DNA of 64,000 nucleotides from Bacillus sp. AFS029637 (GTDB taxonomy: Bacteria > Bacillota > Bacilli > Bacillales > Bacillaceae_G): assembly GCF_002584985.1 (NCBI RefSeq), contig NZ_NUPZ01000020.1, positions 1 through 64,000 on the forward strand. Reading direction: 5' to 3'. The position numbers were made by a program, and so were the translations under genes. Positions 9,311 through 18,527 of this stretch are shown here, in pieces (positions within the stretch are counted from its first letter, which is position 1; the number at the start of each line of letters is the position of its first letter). Under the pieces are notes generated by a model that was given only the letters and a program-made list of their open reading frames with translations, ran no database searches and was not told the DNA's origin.

Positions 9311-10462
9311 ATGCAACTATTTCATAAAACAGTAAATCGACGTGGAACACATAGTACAAAATGGGATACTTATAAAAATGAAGAACTTCTTCATGCTTGG
9401 ATTGCGGATATGGATTTTGAAGTACCAAAGCCCATTCAAACCGCTTTGAAGAAACGTATCGAACATCCTATTTTCGGCTATACACTTCCACCTGAAACTA
9501 TTGGGGATATTATTTGTAATTGGGCAAAGAAACAATACAACTGGGATATTCAAAAAGAATGGATTGTCTTTAGTGCAGGAATCGTTCCAGCTCTTAGTAC
9601 GAGCATACAAGCTTTCACAAAGGAAAACGAAGCCGTTCTCGTACAACCACCTATTTATCCTCCATTTTCCGAAATGGTTACAACAAACGACAGACAATTA
9701 TGCTTGAGTCCATTATATAAACAAGATGGCACATATATGATAGACTTCGATCATTTAGAAAAACAATTTCAACAAGGGATCAAACTCATGCTTCTTTGTA
9801 GTCCTCACAATCCTATCGGACGCGTTTGGACGAAAGACGAGCTAACGAAGCTTGGAGCGTTATGTGCAAAATATAATGTAATTGTTGTCTCAGATGAAAT
9901 TCATGCCGATATTATTTACGGAGATCGTACGCATACACCATTTGCCTCTTTATCTGAAGAATTAGCAGCACGTACCATTACTTGTATGGCTCCAAGCAAA
10001 ACGTTTAATATAGCTGGATTACAAGCATCTATCGTTATTATTCCGAATGAAACACTACGTAATACCTTTACGTCTATTCAATATCGACAAGGGTTCCATG
10101 GGTTAAATACATTTGCTTATACCGCGATGCAAAGCGCCTATACAGAATGTAATGATTGGCTAAGTGAAATCCGTTTATATGTAGAAGAGAATGCTCGTTT
10201 TGCATGTGAATACATTGAAACGCACATACCTACTCTTTCTGTTACAAAGCCAGAAGGTAGCTTTTTATTATGGATTGATTGCTCTCGCCTAAACCTTTCT
10301 CAACATGAGCGCACCACATTACTTGAGGAAAAAGGAAAACTAATCGTTGAACCTGGTGAGAAGTACGGATTAGGTGGCGAAGAACATATTCGAATTAACA
10401 TCGGTTGCCCAAGATCTGTTTTAGAAGAAATTTTAAACAGACTGTGCCATACATTTTCATAA
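9311..10462 (+). CDS. patB: cystathionine beta-lyase / MalY-PatB family
   Basis: PLP-dependent C-S lyase of the MalY/PatB family, 383 aa. Motifs are WIADMDFEVP near the N-terminus, SPHNPIGRVW, VSDEIHADI, and the PLP lysine in APSKTFNIAGLQ. It splits cystathionine to homocysteine in methionine synthesis or releases thiols from cysteine conjugates. ATG follows AAGGGGG. The neighbourhood (yugE, kapB) matches B. subtilis patB. Confidence 0.92.
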   Translation: MQLFHKTVNRRGTHSTKWDTYKNEELLHAWIADMDFEVPKPIQTALKKRIEHPIFGYTLPPETIGDIICNWAKKQYNWDIQKEWIVFSAGIVPALSTSIQAFTKENEAVLVQPPIYPPFSEMVTTNDRQLCLSPLYKQDGTYMIDFDHLEKQFQQGIKLMLLCSPHNPIGRVWTKDELTKLGALCAKYNVIVVSDEIHADIIYGDRTHTPFASLSEELAARTITCMAPSKTFNIAGLQASIVIIPNETLRNTFTSIQYRQGFHGLNTFAYTAMQSAYTECNDWLSEIRLYVEENARFACEYIETHIPTLSVTKPEGSFLLWIDCSRLNLSQHERTTLLEEKGKLIVEPGEKYGLGGEEHIRINIGCPRSVLEEILNRLCHTFS

Positions 10463-10467
10463 TAGCG

Positions 10468-10508
10468 AAGGAGGCTGTTCCATTTTTTTAGAACAACCTC
10501 CTTTTATT
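10468..10508 (+). terminator. terminator of patB
   Basis: Stem AAGGAGGCTGTTC/GAACAACCTCCTT with one G-U pair, followed by TTTATTTA. Confidence 0.85.
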
Positions 10509-10529
10509 TATAGTTACTACTACGTCATT

Positions 10530-10559
10530 TCACAAAAAAGCTACCTTTCGCGGTAGCTT
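10530..10559 (-). terminator. terminator of the SodC-like gene
   Basis: Stem AAGCTACC/GGTAGCTT; on the minus strand it ends in TTTTTTGTG right after the stop codon. Confidence 0.85.
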
Positions 10560-11099
10560 CTACTTTTTCTTTATATCCGATGCTTTTTTCACAATTACAC
10601 CACAAGCAATTCGATCACCTGATTTACCTGTCGGTTGTGTCATACCATCATCCGGATTTTCTGTAATAATAATAGACGCACCATCTTTTCTATGGATCGT
10701 CATTTTTCCTTCTTCAATCGTTATATGCGGTGCATCGATTTCCGCTTTAATCTTTCCAGAACCGTCTGCAATTACATTCGGCAAATCTCCATTTTCTGCA
10801 CCCTTCGGATTAAGAAGCCCATGCTTTTTATCATCTGGATTAAAATGATTCCCGGCTGATTCAAAATTAGGCGCTTTACACTCTCCAATTTCATGTACAT
10901 GTATACCATGCGGGCCCGGCGCGAAACCTTCCCCTTTAATCACAATTTTCACTCCGCTTGTTTGCTGAGTTACTTTTGCAGTCCCTACTTCATCTCCTGA
11001 AGCATTATGTAATTTCACATCAATTTCTTTCGGCTTTCCTTGGTCACAACCCGCCACCAGAAATAATAAACAACAACTGAAAAAAAGCCGTCTTTTCAT
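10560..11099 (-). CDS. sodC: Cu/Zn superoxide dismutase family lipoprotein
   Basis: A 179-aa lipoprotein: signal peptide with lipobox LVAGC (Cys18), then a SodC beta-barrel domain. Metal-ligand region HVHEIG, the disulfide-type Cys in GECKAPNF, NHFNP and a C-terminal GDRIACGVI are visible. ATG at 11097-11099 follows GGAGGG; in-frame codons farther upstream are not needed. The B. subtilis relative YojM lacks full copper binding, so dismutase activity is not certain here. The gene occupies the place of kinB between patB and kapB. Confidence 0.85.
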   Translation of the reverse strand: MKRRLFFSCCLLFLVAGCDQGKPKEIDVKLHNASGDEVGTAKVTQQTSGVKIVIKGEGFAPGPHGIHVHEIGECKAPNFESAGNHFNPDDKKHGLLNPKGAENGDLPNVIADGSGKIKAEIDAPHITIEEGKMTIHRKDGASIIITENPDDGMTQPTGKSGDRIACGVIVKKASDIKKK

Positions 11100-11167
11100 T
11101 CTATTCCCTCCAAAATACATTCTGCCCTTAGATTGTCCGAGCAGAGAGGGAAACATACAAAAATGCA

Positions 11168-11344
11168 TTACGGTTTCTTTTTAGCTAAAAGTTTTTCTTC
11201 TACTTTCTGTAATTGCTCCGCTTCGCGTTTTGAAACGCGAATAAACATGCGCCACGTCGCAACCGCACCGATAATAAATAGCACGCAAACGATCCCTGGA
11301 ATAATATATTCTGTTTTATCTTCCGGAAAATATAAAGGCATCAT
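11168..11344 (-). CDS. small single-pass membrane protein, unknown function
   Basis: A 58-aa protein with one helix (about residues 13-35, IIPGIVCVLFIIGAVATW) and a charged, probably coiled-coil cytosolic tail rich in Lys/Glu. ATG at 11342-11344 follows AAGGAG by nine bases. It lies 68 bases upstream of the SodC-like gene on the same strand and may be cotranscribed. I do not recognise the family. Confidence 0.7.
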   Translation of the reverse strand: MMPLYFPEDKTEYIIPGIVCVLFIIGAVATWRMFIRVSKREAEQLQKVEEKLLAKKKP

Positions 11345-11509
11345 ATTAGAACACTCCTTATTATAGGATTTAAAAAACATCAGAATTTTCTGTTATATCA
11401 ATTTAAATTATAGTGTAACCTATCCATATTCTCAAGGGGCGTTCCGAAAGCGAATGATTTCTTTGACTCCTTCTCACACTTTCCTTACTATAAACTTGAG
11501 GTGAAAAAT

Positions 11510-11893
11510 ATGAGAGAAACACTTGAAATTGGTGAAATCGTTACTGGTATTTATAAAACAGGAAAATACATCGGCGAAATTACAAATAGCCGCCCTGGCA
11601 GTTACGTTGTAAAAGTACTAGCTGTTGTAAAGCACCCGGTACAAGGCGATCTACATAACGTAAAACAAGCTGACGTACCATTTTTCCATGAAAGACGCGC
11701 TTTAGCTTTTCGTGAACAAACGAACATTCCAGCACAAATGGTGAAAAAGTATGACGGAGAAATCCCCGATTATACAGAATCACTACAGTTAGCATTAGAA
11801 ACTCAAATACATTCATTTTCTGAAGATGATTCACCTTTTGCAGCACGTAGTCTTGAAACACTAGCGCAATTGAAACAAGATTACAAACTTTAA
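11510..11893 (+). CDS. kapB: kinase-associated lipoprotein B homologue (KapB)
   Basis: A 127-aa protein matching B. subtilis KapB in length, N-terminal sequence (LEIGEIVTGIYKTGKYIGEI) and position next to kapD. KapB supports sporulation signalling through the kinase KinB in B. subtilis. ATG at 11510 is chosen because AGGTG lies seven bases upstream; the GTG at 11501 overlaps that site. No lipobox is visible. kinB itself is absent here, so the partner kinase must be elsewhere. Confidence 0.87.
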   Translation: MRETLEIGEIVTGIYKTGKYIGEITNSRPGSYVVKVLAVVKHPVQGDLHNVKQADVPFFHERRALAFREQTNIPAQMVKKYDGEIPDYTESLQLALETQIHSFSEDDSPFAARSLETLAQLKQDYKL

Positions 11894-11935
11894 AAAACAA
11901 AACGACCAAATTACATGTTGTGCAATTTGGTCGTT
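11893..11935 (-). terminator. terminator between kapB and kapD
   Basis: Stem AACGACCAAATT/AATTTGGTCGTT. The better T-run (TTTTGTTTTTT) is on the minus strand, serving kapD. Confidence 0.8.
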
Positions 11936-12557
11936 ATTGTGTACTTACTTTCTTTAATACTTTTGAAAAATCAACAAGTTCCCCTAATGTTGGAGGTGCC
12001 GGTTTCACTAAATACTCTTTATCTTTTTCTACTAATTTAAAAATATTATAGGTCGTCATCGCATCATCCAGCGCACAATGATGCTTCCCTGTCCCTACTT
12101 TTCCATATGCCTCAATTGCTTTCCATAACCCCGTTTGATTTCTTTCTCCAAAAAACTTCTTATACTCCAGTGATAAATCACGACATTGTCCGAAGAATGG
12201 AAAGGGTACTCCCGCCATTTCGCAATTATGCTTCAGCACTTTCATATCCATATTTCCCCACGTTACAATTGTCGGTTTACATTTCTTTTCATATTCAGCT
12301 AGCTTCTCAATAAGTTCAGGGAAAGAAATTCCTTTATCCACTACTTCTTGCTTAATCCCTAAAAATTTTTTACACCGATCCGTTAAAGATGGAAATGTTT
12401 TTGGCCTAACATGTGATGAATACGTATCTTCTACTTTACAACCAACAACCGAAACGAGTCCGACCTCAATAATCTCTGGGAAAAATCCTTTCGGTTTCTT
12501 TCTATGCTGGGGCATCGTAAACTCAAAATCTAAAAATAAAAATCGTTGTTCATCCAT
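11934..12557 (-). CDS. kapD: 3'-5' exonuclease-like sporulation inhibitor KapD
   Basis: DEDDh exonuclease fold, 207 aa. ExoI is FLDFEFTM (residues 8-15), ExoII is WGNMDMKVL near 100, and ExoIII is HHCALDDAMTTY near 158-169 with the DEDDh histidine. B. subtilis KapD inhibits the KinA route into sporulation. ATG follows AAGGAAGGG. It is convergent with kapB, as in B. subtilis. Confidence 0.9.
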   Translation of the reverse strand: MDEQRFLFLDFEFTMPQHRKKPKGFFPEIIEVGLVSVVGCKVEDTYSSHVRPKTFPSLTDRCKKFLGIKQEVVDKGISFPELIEKLAEYEKKCKPTIVTWGNMDMKVLKHNCEMAGVPFPFFGQCRDLSLEYKKFFGERNQTGLWKAIEAYGKVGTGKHHCALDDAMTTYNIFKLVEKDKEYLVKPAPPTLGELVDFSKVLKKVSTQ

Positions 12558-12846
12558 ACGATCCCTTCCTTATCATCTTTGTCATTCCTTTCTAATTGAC
12601 AATCCTACACGAACAAGCTCGAATGCTCATTCTATTTCAAATATTCAGATTGGATGTATCTTATATATATGTCAAATGCCCATAAATATTTTTAAAAATA
12701 AGAAAAAATGACCAATGCAGAAAATATGACAAAATCCCCCCTTTCATTTACATACGCCATTTTCCTACTTTATAATGACGTTATGTGTGTTTCTTTGAGA
12801 ACATTTTTGAAACACTAAGAAAAGTAAACGAAAGGAGATGAGAGTT
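12558..12846. other. intergenic region between kapD and the transporter gene
   Basis: About 290 bases, strongly A/T rich. I see a plus-strand promoter at its right end and otherwise no gene or folded RNA that I can support. Confidence 0.6.
12747..12776 (+). promoter_or_regulatory. sigma-A promoter of the ArsB/NhaD-type transporter gene
   Basis: TTTACA (12747-12752), an 18-base spacer and a perfect TATAAT (12771-12776). Confidence 0.65.
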
Positions 12847-14172
12847 TTGCATGAAACAACGCAAGAGCTCGCAAACTGGCAGTATTATTTTGCTATCGCA
12901 GTCTTTTTAATTACATATGCCATTATTATTTCTGAAAAAATTAATCGCGCTGTAATCGCACTTCTTGGTGCAGCACTTATGGTAATTGTGGGGGTCGTTG
13001 ATTTACACAACGCCTTTACGAAACATATTGAATGGGGAACGATTACGTTACTCATCGGTATGATGATTTTGGTGAACATTACGAGTAAATCAGGTGTTTT
13101 CCAATACGTTGCCATTAAAGCAGCAAAAGGAGCACAAGGAAATCCAATTAAAATTTTAATTTCACTTTCCTTACTTACTGCACTTGGTTCCGCATTTTTA
13201 GATAACGTTACAACTGTACTTCTTGTTGTTCCAGTTACTTTATCTATTACGCGCATACTGCAAGTAAATCCTGTTCCATATTTACTTTCGGAAATTATTT
13301 TTTCAAATATTGGAGGAACAGCAACGTTAATTGGTGATCCCCCTAACATTATGATTGGTTCTGCAAATAAGCATTTAGACTTCAATGCATTCTTGCTAAA
13401 TCTAGCACCAATCGTAATTATTATCATTGCAGTTACAGCAACAATGCTTTACTTCATGTACCGTAAACAGTTAATTGCTGATCCTGTACAAATTAAGAAA
13501 TTAATGAGCTTAGATGAAAAACAATACATTAAAGATCCAGTTTTAATGAAAAAATCTTTAACAGTACTTGGACTTACGATTGTAGGTTTCATGACGCATT
13601 CTATTTTCCATATCGATGCAGCTATCATTGCTTTAACTGGCGCTACGATCCTTATGTTAATTGGTGTGAAAGAACATGAAATTGAAGAGGTATTTGCAAG
13701 CGTAGAGTGGGTAACAATCTTCTTCTTCGCAGGGCTATTCGTGCTCGTTGGAGGACTTATTGATATCGGTCTGATCAAGACGCTTGCTCAAAAAGTAATT
13801 GGTATAACAGGCGGAGATATTTCTCAAGCATCTATCCTGATTTTGTGGGTATCTGGTATCGCCTCTGCAACAATTGATAACATTCCATTCGTTGCAACAA
13901 TGATCCCGCTTATTAACGATATGGCAGTTGGGCTAGGTTTATCACCTTCTGACGCACAAATCGATGTATTATGGTGGGCATTAGCATTAGGTGCTTGTCT
14001 GGGCGGAAACGGAACACTAATCGGCGCTTCTGCTAACGTAATCGTTGCAGGTATCGCGAGCCGTGAAGGACATAAATTTAGCTACATGGAATTCCTAAAA
14101 GTCGGCTTCCCAATTATGATCGTTTCATTAATTATTTCTCATATTTATATTTATTTACGCTACCTTATGTAG
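12847..14172 (+). CDS. ArsB/NhaD family ion transporter
   Basis: Membrane transporter of the ion transporter superfamily (ArsB/NhaD/P-protein type), 441 aa and about 10-11 helices. Two inverted halves each carry a conserved loop: GSAFLDNVTTVLLVVPV and IASATIDNIPFVATMIP. GGTATLIGDPPNIMIG and GGNGTLIGASANVI are the paired substrate-site loops. TTG at 12847 is used because AAAGGAG lies nine bases upstream; the ATG at 12838 abuts the ribosome site. The transported ion (Na+, arsenite or a dicarboxylate) cannot be told from sequence. Confidence 0.85.
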   Translation: MHETTQELANWQYYFAIAVFLITYAIIISEKINRAVIALLGAALMVIVGVVDLHNAFTKHIEWGTITLLIGMMILVNITSKSGVFQYVAIKAAKGAQGNPIKILISLSLLTALGSAFLDNVTTVLLVVPVTLSITRILQVNPVPYLLSEIIFSNIGGTATLIGDPPNIMIGSANKHLDFNAFLLNLAPIVIIIIAVTATMLYFMYRKQLIADPVQIKKLMSLDEKQYIKDPVLMKKSLTVLGLTIVGFMTHSIFHIDAAIIALTGATILMLIGVKEHEIEEVFASVEWVTIFFFAGLFVLVGGLIDIGLIKTLAQKVIGITGGDISQASILILWVSGIASATIDNIPFVATMIPLINDMAVGLGLSPSDAQIDVLWWALALGACLGGNGTLIGASANVIVAGIASREGHKFSYMEFLKVGFPIMIVSLIISHIYIYLRYLM

Positions 14173-14175
14173 TAG

Positions 14176-14206
14176 AAAAAAGCGCCCTGAAAGCAGGGCG
14201 CTTTCT
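14176..14206. terminator. bidirectional terminator
   Basis: Stem AGCGCCCTG/CAGGGCGCT with an AAAG loop. The minus-strand T-run is T6 (serving the 14228-14695 gene); the plus-strand tail is TTTCTCTG. Confidence 0.88.
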
Positions 14207-14227
14207 CTGTCTCAAATATTGCGTATA

Positions 14228-14695
14228 CTACTCATTGTACCTCACCGGCTCATTTCGAATGATAAATAGATGAATCGGCAAGAAAACTGAAAATGTGATT
14301 ACATGAATAATCGTAAATAATATAGAGTTCGTTCCGTATCTGTCTAAAATAGCGTAGATGAGATAAATAGACAGCACAATCGATACAGCCGTTGCTACTA
14401 AACTTATAATCGGTACGAAATTAAAAATGAAACATGCGACATATATACCGAATACTTTCCATCCTGCTTCTTCTTTCAAGAAATCCGGTAATTTATCCTT
14501 CGCTAAGTCCCCCCACGTCTTACTATTCAAAAAAGGAATAAACGCAAGAACACCATCAGTTGCACCATCATTTTTCGCCATCGTATAAAGTGCAAAAGCC
14601 GTTAACAAATACGAAATAATTGCCCAAATACATATAACAAGAATAAACGCAAAACTAAGAGCAAAGAAACTTGCTAGCACATCTTGATTTTCCAT
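14228..14695 (-). CDS. multi-pass membrane protein, unknown function
   Basis: A 155-aa protein with about four hydrophobic helices (roughly residues 10-38, 81-99, 101-119 and 125-146) and a polar loop at 40-80 (NDGATDGVLAFIPFLNSKTWGD). No catalytic motif is seen. ATG follows GGAGAGGAT. It is divergent from alkD. I do not recognise a named family. Confidence 0.75.
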   Translation of the reverse strand: MENQDVLASFFALSFAFILVICIWAIISYLLTAFALYTMAKNDGATDGVLAFIPFLNSKTWGDLAKDKLPDFLKEEAGWKVFGIYVACFIFNFVPIISLVATAVSIVLSIYLIYAILDRYGTNSILFTIIHVITFSVFLPIHLFIIRNEPVRYNE

Positions 14696-14813
14696 CTTAT
14701 CCTCTCCTCTCTACTTTCAACATATTTCATTACAGTGCAAGTTATGTTTTAAAAATTAACCAAACTCTCTGTATAATGATATGAGAAAGATAATGAGAGA
14801 GGAGAAAACACTT

Positions 14814-15527
14814 ATGCACCCATTTGTAAAAGCATTACAAGAGCATTTTACAACTCATCAAAACCCTGAAAAAGCAGAACCGATGGCACGTTATATGAAA
14901 AATCACTTCCCGTTTCTCGGTATTCAAACTCCCGAGAGAAGACAATTATTAAAAGATGTCATTCAAATACATACTCTCCCAGATCAAAAAGACTTCCAAA
15001 TTATCATACGTGAACTTTGGGACTTGCCAGAACGTGAATTTCAAGCAGCCGCACTCGATATTATGCAAAAATATAAAAAGCATATAAACGAAACGCATAT
15101 CCCCTTTTTGGAAGAACTTATTGTCACGAAATCTTGGTGGGATTCTGTTGATAGCATCGTCCCTACCTTTTTAGGTGGTATCTTTTTAAAACATCCAGAA
15201 TTAATTTCTGCCTATATTCCAAAATGGATTGCATCAGACAACATATGGTTACAACGCACCGCTATTTTATTCCAACTGAAATATAAAGAAAAAATGGATG
15301 AAGAACTTCTTTTCTGGATTATTGGACAACTACATTCTTCAAAAGAATTTTTCATTCAAAAAGCGATTGGCTGGGTCCTTCGTGAATACGCAAAAACAAA
15401 TCCAGATGTCGTTTGGGAATACGTGCAAAATAACGAGCTTGCCCCGCTCAGTAAACGTGAAGCAATTAAGCATATTAAACAAAATTATGGAATAGATAAT
15501 GAAAAAATAGGCGAGACTCTATCATAG
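14814..15527 (+). CDS. alkD: DNA alkylation repair glycosylase AlkD
   Basis: HEAT-like-repeat DNA glycosylase that removes N3- and N7-alkylpurines without base flipping. Counted from ATG at 14814 (237 aa), the known functional residues fall in register: W109 and D113 in KSWWDSVD, R148 in LQR, W187 in AIGW. ATG follows GAGGAG by nine bases; an in-frame ATG eleven codons upstream has no good site. This start and sequence are those of the structurally studied B. cereus AlkD, which helps identify the organism. Confidence 0.97.
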   Translation: MHPFVKALQEHFTTHQNPEKAEPMARYMKNHFPFLGIQTPERRQLLKDVIQIHTLPDQKDFQIIIRELWDLPEREFQAAALDIMQKYKKHINETHIPFLEELIVTKSWWDSVDSIVPTFLGGIFLKHPELISAYIPKWIASDNIWLQRTAILFQLKYKEKMDEELLFWIIGQLHSSKEFFIQKAIGWVLREYAKTNPDVVWEYVQNNELAPLSKREAIKHIKQNYGIDNEKIGETLS

Positions 15528-15544
15528 ATAGACGCGTTCCTCTA

Positions 15545-15573
15545 TTGAGATTTAAAAAAGAACGTGTTAGAAT
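15545..15573 (+). promoter_or_regulatory. promoter of the glyS T-box leader
   Basis: TTGAGA (15545-15550), 17 bases, TAGAAT (15568-15573). Confidence 0.75.
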
Positions 15574-15579
15574 ATGTTC

Positions 15580-15787
15580 ATTATTATTAATATAAGTAGC
15601 GATGACGGACTTATAAGTACTTGCACAAAAGCGATTCAGGGATAGTGAAAGCCTGAAGCCGCAAGGAAACGGCAGTCTCGAGCAATACGTGATAAAGTGG
15701 ATGCACCTTTTGTGTATCAACTAGGGTGGAACCGCGGGCAAACGCTCGTCCCTAGGCAATTAAGCCTTGGGATGAGCGTTTTTTTAT
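15580..15787 (+). ncRNA. T-box riboswitch (glycine) with attenuator
   Basis: Leader of the glycyl-tRNA synthetase gene. The T-box core AGGGTGGAACCGCGGG is at 15723-15738; its UGGA would pair with the UCCA end of uncharged tRNA-Gly. It is followed by terminator stem AACGCTCGTCCC/GGGATGAGCGTT (about 15741-15780) and a T-run. The 15580-15720 part holds the stem I region, with a GCCG/CGGC hairpin and purine-rich bulges. Uncharged tRNA would stabilise the antiterminator and switch glyS on. I did not resolve the specifier codon. Confidence 0.93.
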
Positions 15788-15873
15788 GTTTTTCAAAGCA
15801 TATACTGCGCGTTTCACAAGTTACCTGAGCACGTCATCGCCAATACGTTAACTTTCAAAAGGAGGATTTTCTT

Positions 15874-17250
15874 ATGTATTCAATGGAACAAGTTGTAAAC
15901 TTAGCGAAACATCGCGGTTTTGTTTTTCCTGGTTCTGAAATTTACGGTGGTCTTGCAAACACTTGGGATTACGGTCCACTTGGAATCGAATTAAAAAATA
16001 ACGTTAAAAAAGCTTGGTGGAAAAAATTCATTCAAGAATCTCCACATAACGTTGGTTTAGACGCAGCTATTTTAATGAACCCAAAAACTTGGATCGCTTC
16101 TGGTCACGTTGGTAACTTCAACGACCCAATGATCGACTGTAAAAAATGTAAAGCTCGTCACCGTGCTGACAAATTAATTGAAGATGCATTAGATGCAAAA
16201 GGCATCGAAATGGTTGTTGACGGTCTTACTTTCGACCAAATGGCTGACTTAATGAAAGAGCATGAAGTAAAATGTCCTGATTGTGGTAGCGAAGAGTTCA
16301 CTGAAATCCGTCAGTTCAACTTAATGTTCAAAACATTCCAAGGTGTTACAGAGTCTAGTACGAACGAAATCTTCCTTCGCCCTGAAACAGCACAAGGTAT
16401 TTTCGTAAACTTTAAAAACGTACAACGCTCTATGCGTAAAAAGCTTCCATTTGGTATTGGCCAAATCGGTAAGAGTTTCCGTAACGAAATCACACCTGGT
16501 AACTTCACATTCCGTACACGTGAATTCGAACAAATGGAACTTGAATTCTTCTGTAAGCCTGGCGAAGATTTAGAGTGGTTCGCATTCTGGCGTGAAACTT
16601 GTAAGAACTGGTTACTTTCACTTGGTATGCACGAAGAAAGCATGCGTCTTCGTGACCACGGTGAAGAAGAATTATCTCACTACAGTAACGCAACAACTGA
16701 TATTGAGTTCAAATTCCCATTCGGTTGGGGCGAACTTTGGGGCGTAGCATCTCGTACAGACTTCGATTTAAAACGTCACATGGAACACTCTAACGAAGAC
16801 TTTAACTATATCGATCCACAAACGAATGAGCGTTACGTACCATACTGCATCGAGCCATCTTTAGGTGCAGACCGTGTAACATTAGCATTCTTATGTGATG
16901 CATATGAAGAAGAGCAATTAGAGAACGACTCTCGTACAGTTCTTCGTTTCCACCCTGCTTTAGCACCATATAAAGCAGCTATCTTACCATTATCTAAAAA
17001 ACTATCTGAAGGTGCTACTGAAGTATTCGCAGAATTAGCTAAAGACTTCATGGTAGACTTTGATGAGACTGGCTCTATCGGTAAACGTTACCGTCGTCAA
17101 GACGAAATCGGTACTCCATTCTGTATCACATACGACTTCGACTCTGTTGAAGACAAAGCTGTTACAGTACGTGACCGTGACACAATGGAACAAGTTCGTA
17201 TGCCAATTAGCGAACTAAAAGGTTTCTTAGAGAAGAAAATCCAGTTCTAA
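15874..17250 (+). CDS. glyS: glycyl-tRNA synthetase, single-chain alpha2 type
   Basis: Class II synthetase of 458 aa that charges tRNA-Gly. The N-terminus ([26 protein letters not shown]) and class II motifs ([38 protein letters not shown]) mark the eukaryote/archaea-like homodimeric form, not the alpha2beta2 GlyQ/GlyS of B. subtilis. A zinc-like Cys cluster occurs at DCKKCKARH and CPDCGS. AAAGGAGG precedes ATG. Expression is governed by the upstream T-box. Confidence 0.97.
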   Translation: MYSMEQVVNLAKHRGFVFPGSEIYGGLANTWDYGPLGIELKNNVKKAWWKKFIQESPHNVGLDAAILMNPKTWIASGHVGNFNDPMIDCKKCKARHRADKLIEDALDAKGIEMVVDGLTFDQMADLMKEHEVKCPDCGSEEFTEIRQFNLMFKTFQGVTESSTNEIFLRPETAQGIFVNFKNVQRSMRKKLPFGIGQIGKSFRNEITPGNFTFRTREFEQMELEFFCKPGEDLEWFAFWRETCKNWLLSLGMHEESMRLRDHGEEELSHYSNATTDIEFKFPFGWGELWGVASRTDFDLKRHMEHSNEDFNYIDPQTNERYVPYCIEPSLGADRVTLAFLCDAYEEEQLENDSRTVLRFHPALAPYKAAILPLSKKLSEGATEVFAELAKDFMVDFDETGSIGKRYRRQDEIGTPFCITYDFDSVEDKAVTVRDRDTMEQVRMPISELKGFLEKKIQF

Positions 17251-17254
17251 TTAT

Positions 17255-17288
17255 AAAAAAGAGGCCGCTCTACTGAGCAGCCTCTTTT
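17255..17288. terminator. bidirectional terminator after glyS
   Basis: Stem AAAAGAGGC/GCCTCTTTT with an internal GCTC/GAGC pairing; T/A tracts on both sides serve glyS and the convergent thioesterase gene. Confidence 0.85.
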
Positions 17289-17672
17289 CTATTTTTCACG
17301 TTTTTCTTTAATTGCTACTGTACATCTTGAAATACATAATAAGTCATCATTTTCATCAATGATACGAATATCCCAAACCATCGTTGAATTCCCTCTATGT
17401 ATTGGTGTCCCGATTGCTGTTACAATTCCATCTTGCTTTGAACGAATATGATTTGCATTAATTTCTAAACCGAAACAAATACATTTCTCTTGATCAATTA
17501 AATTGTATGAACCAACACTTGCCACTGTTTCCGCTAACGCAACAGATGCACCCCCGTGTAAAAATCCAAACGGCTGATGCGTCCGCCCATCAACAGGCAT
17601 CGTAGCAACCACCTTATCTTCTGTCATCTCTAACAACTCAATTCCAAGCGAATCCATTAAAGTTTTTCCCAT
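17289..17672 (-). CDS. hotdog-fold acyl-CoA thioesterase (PaaI/MenI-like)
   Basis: Hotdog-fold thioesterase of 127 aa with the PaaI-type signature HQPFGFLHGGASVALAE around residues 32-48, where the conserved Gly-Gly and Glu act in thioester hydrolysis. Candidates for its substrate include 1,4-dihydroxy-2-naphthoyl-CoA (menaquinone route) or phenylacetyl-CoA; sequence alone does not decide. ATG follows GGGGG. Confidence 0.85.
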   Translation of the reverse strand: MGKTLMDSLGIELLEMTEDKVVATMPVDGRTHQPFGFLHGGASVALAETVASVGSYNLIDQEKCICFGLEINANHIRSKQDGIVTAIGTPIHRGNSTMVWDIRIIDENDDLLCISRCTVAIKEKREK

Positions 17673-17767
17673 CTCGTTTCCCCCTTCTCTTACGTTAATC
17701 GAATGTATAATTTTACCTATTTATTTTCAAACTACCTATAACACTTATATAAGGAGGTTTCACCTAA

Positions 17768-18511
17768 ATGAAACAGAAATTTTGTATACTACTGCTCATG
17801 TTCTCCTTGCTGACTATTGTACCAAATTGTACACTAGCAGCCAAAGCATCCAACCTGACAATCGATGTGAAGACTGTCACGCAAAAAGGTAAGAAACCTT
17901 ATATAGAATATCAAATTAACAGGCCTTCCTTTCACAACTTTTCCGATTCTAAATTTCAAAACAAGCTCAATTTCTATTACAAAAAATCTACTGACAAGTT
18001 TAAAAACAAGTTAGAAAAAGACGCAAAAAAATATTATGAAGAAACAGAAGGATCTAGTACACCCTTTCATCCGTACGTGGCAAATGTTGATTATAAAGTC
18101 TCTTTAAACAAACCACCTTTTCTCAGCTTATATGTGAATTACTATCAATATACAGGCGGCACACACGGTCTTTATACGTGGAAGGCAAACACATTTGATC
18201 TAAACGAAAAAAAGTTACTACACTTAGACGATTTATTTCAACAAGAAGATAAATACAAAGAAGTAATACGCGCAGAGATTGTAAAACAAATTAAACAAAA
18301 TGAAAGCATTTATTTTCCTGATGCAACGGAAAAAGTAATGAGCGCTACAAAGTTCCACTTCTTTTTAGAACCGGACAATCTCGTAATTTATTTCCCTTTA
18401 TATGAGATTGCTCCTTATTCAAGTGGAATTCCGCAATTTCGTATTCCGTATACGTTGCTAAGAGACTATATTAAGCCTTCTTATCAAAATATTTTGATTG
18501 ACAACAAGTAA
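17768..18511 (+). CDS. secreted DUF4163/DUF3298 protein (PdaC/RsiV-type domains)
   Basis: A 247-aa exported protein with a signal peptide (residues 1-25, cleavage likely after LAA). The DUF4163-like half runs from about 30 to 140 and contains YTGGTHGLY. A DUF3298-like half follows, ending in IAPYSSGIPQFRIPY. These paired domains occur in PdaC and in anti-sigma factors that bind lysozyme. No membrane anchor or deacetylase domain is present, so this is a stand-alone extracellular sensor-like module. The role is unknown. Confidence 0.8.
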   Translation: MKQKFCILLLMFSLLTIVPNCTLAAKASNLTIDVKTVTQKGKKPYIEYQINRPSFHNFSDSKFQNKLNFYYKKSTDKFKNKLEKDAKKYYEETEGSSTPFHPYVANVDYKVSLNKPPFLSLYVNYYQYTGGTHGLYTWKANTFDLNEKKLLHLDDLFQQEDKYKEVIRAEIVKQIKQNESIYFPDATEKVMSATKFHFFLEPDNLVIYFPLYEIAPYSSGIPQFRIPYTLLRDYIKPSYQNILIDNK

Positions 18512-18527
18512 ATAGTTTCGCTACGAT
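18498..18527 (+). promoter_or_regulatory. bioY promoter
   Basis: TTGACA (18498-18503) lies within the last codons of the upstream gene, followed after 18 bases by TACGAT (18522-18527), directly before the BirA-type operator. Confidence 0.6.

Noticed and set aside
12885-13427. 180-codon minus-strand frame inside the ArsB/NhaD-type gene
   Set aside because: Shadow of the membrane protein on the opposite strand; no ribosome site and low-complexity composition.
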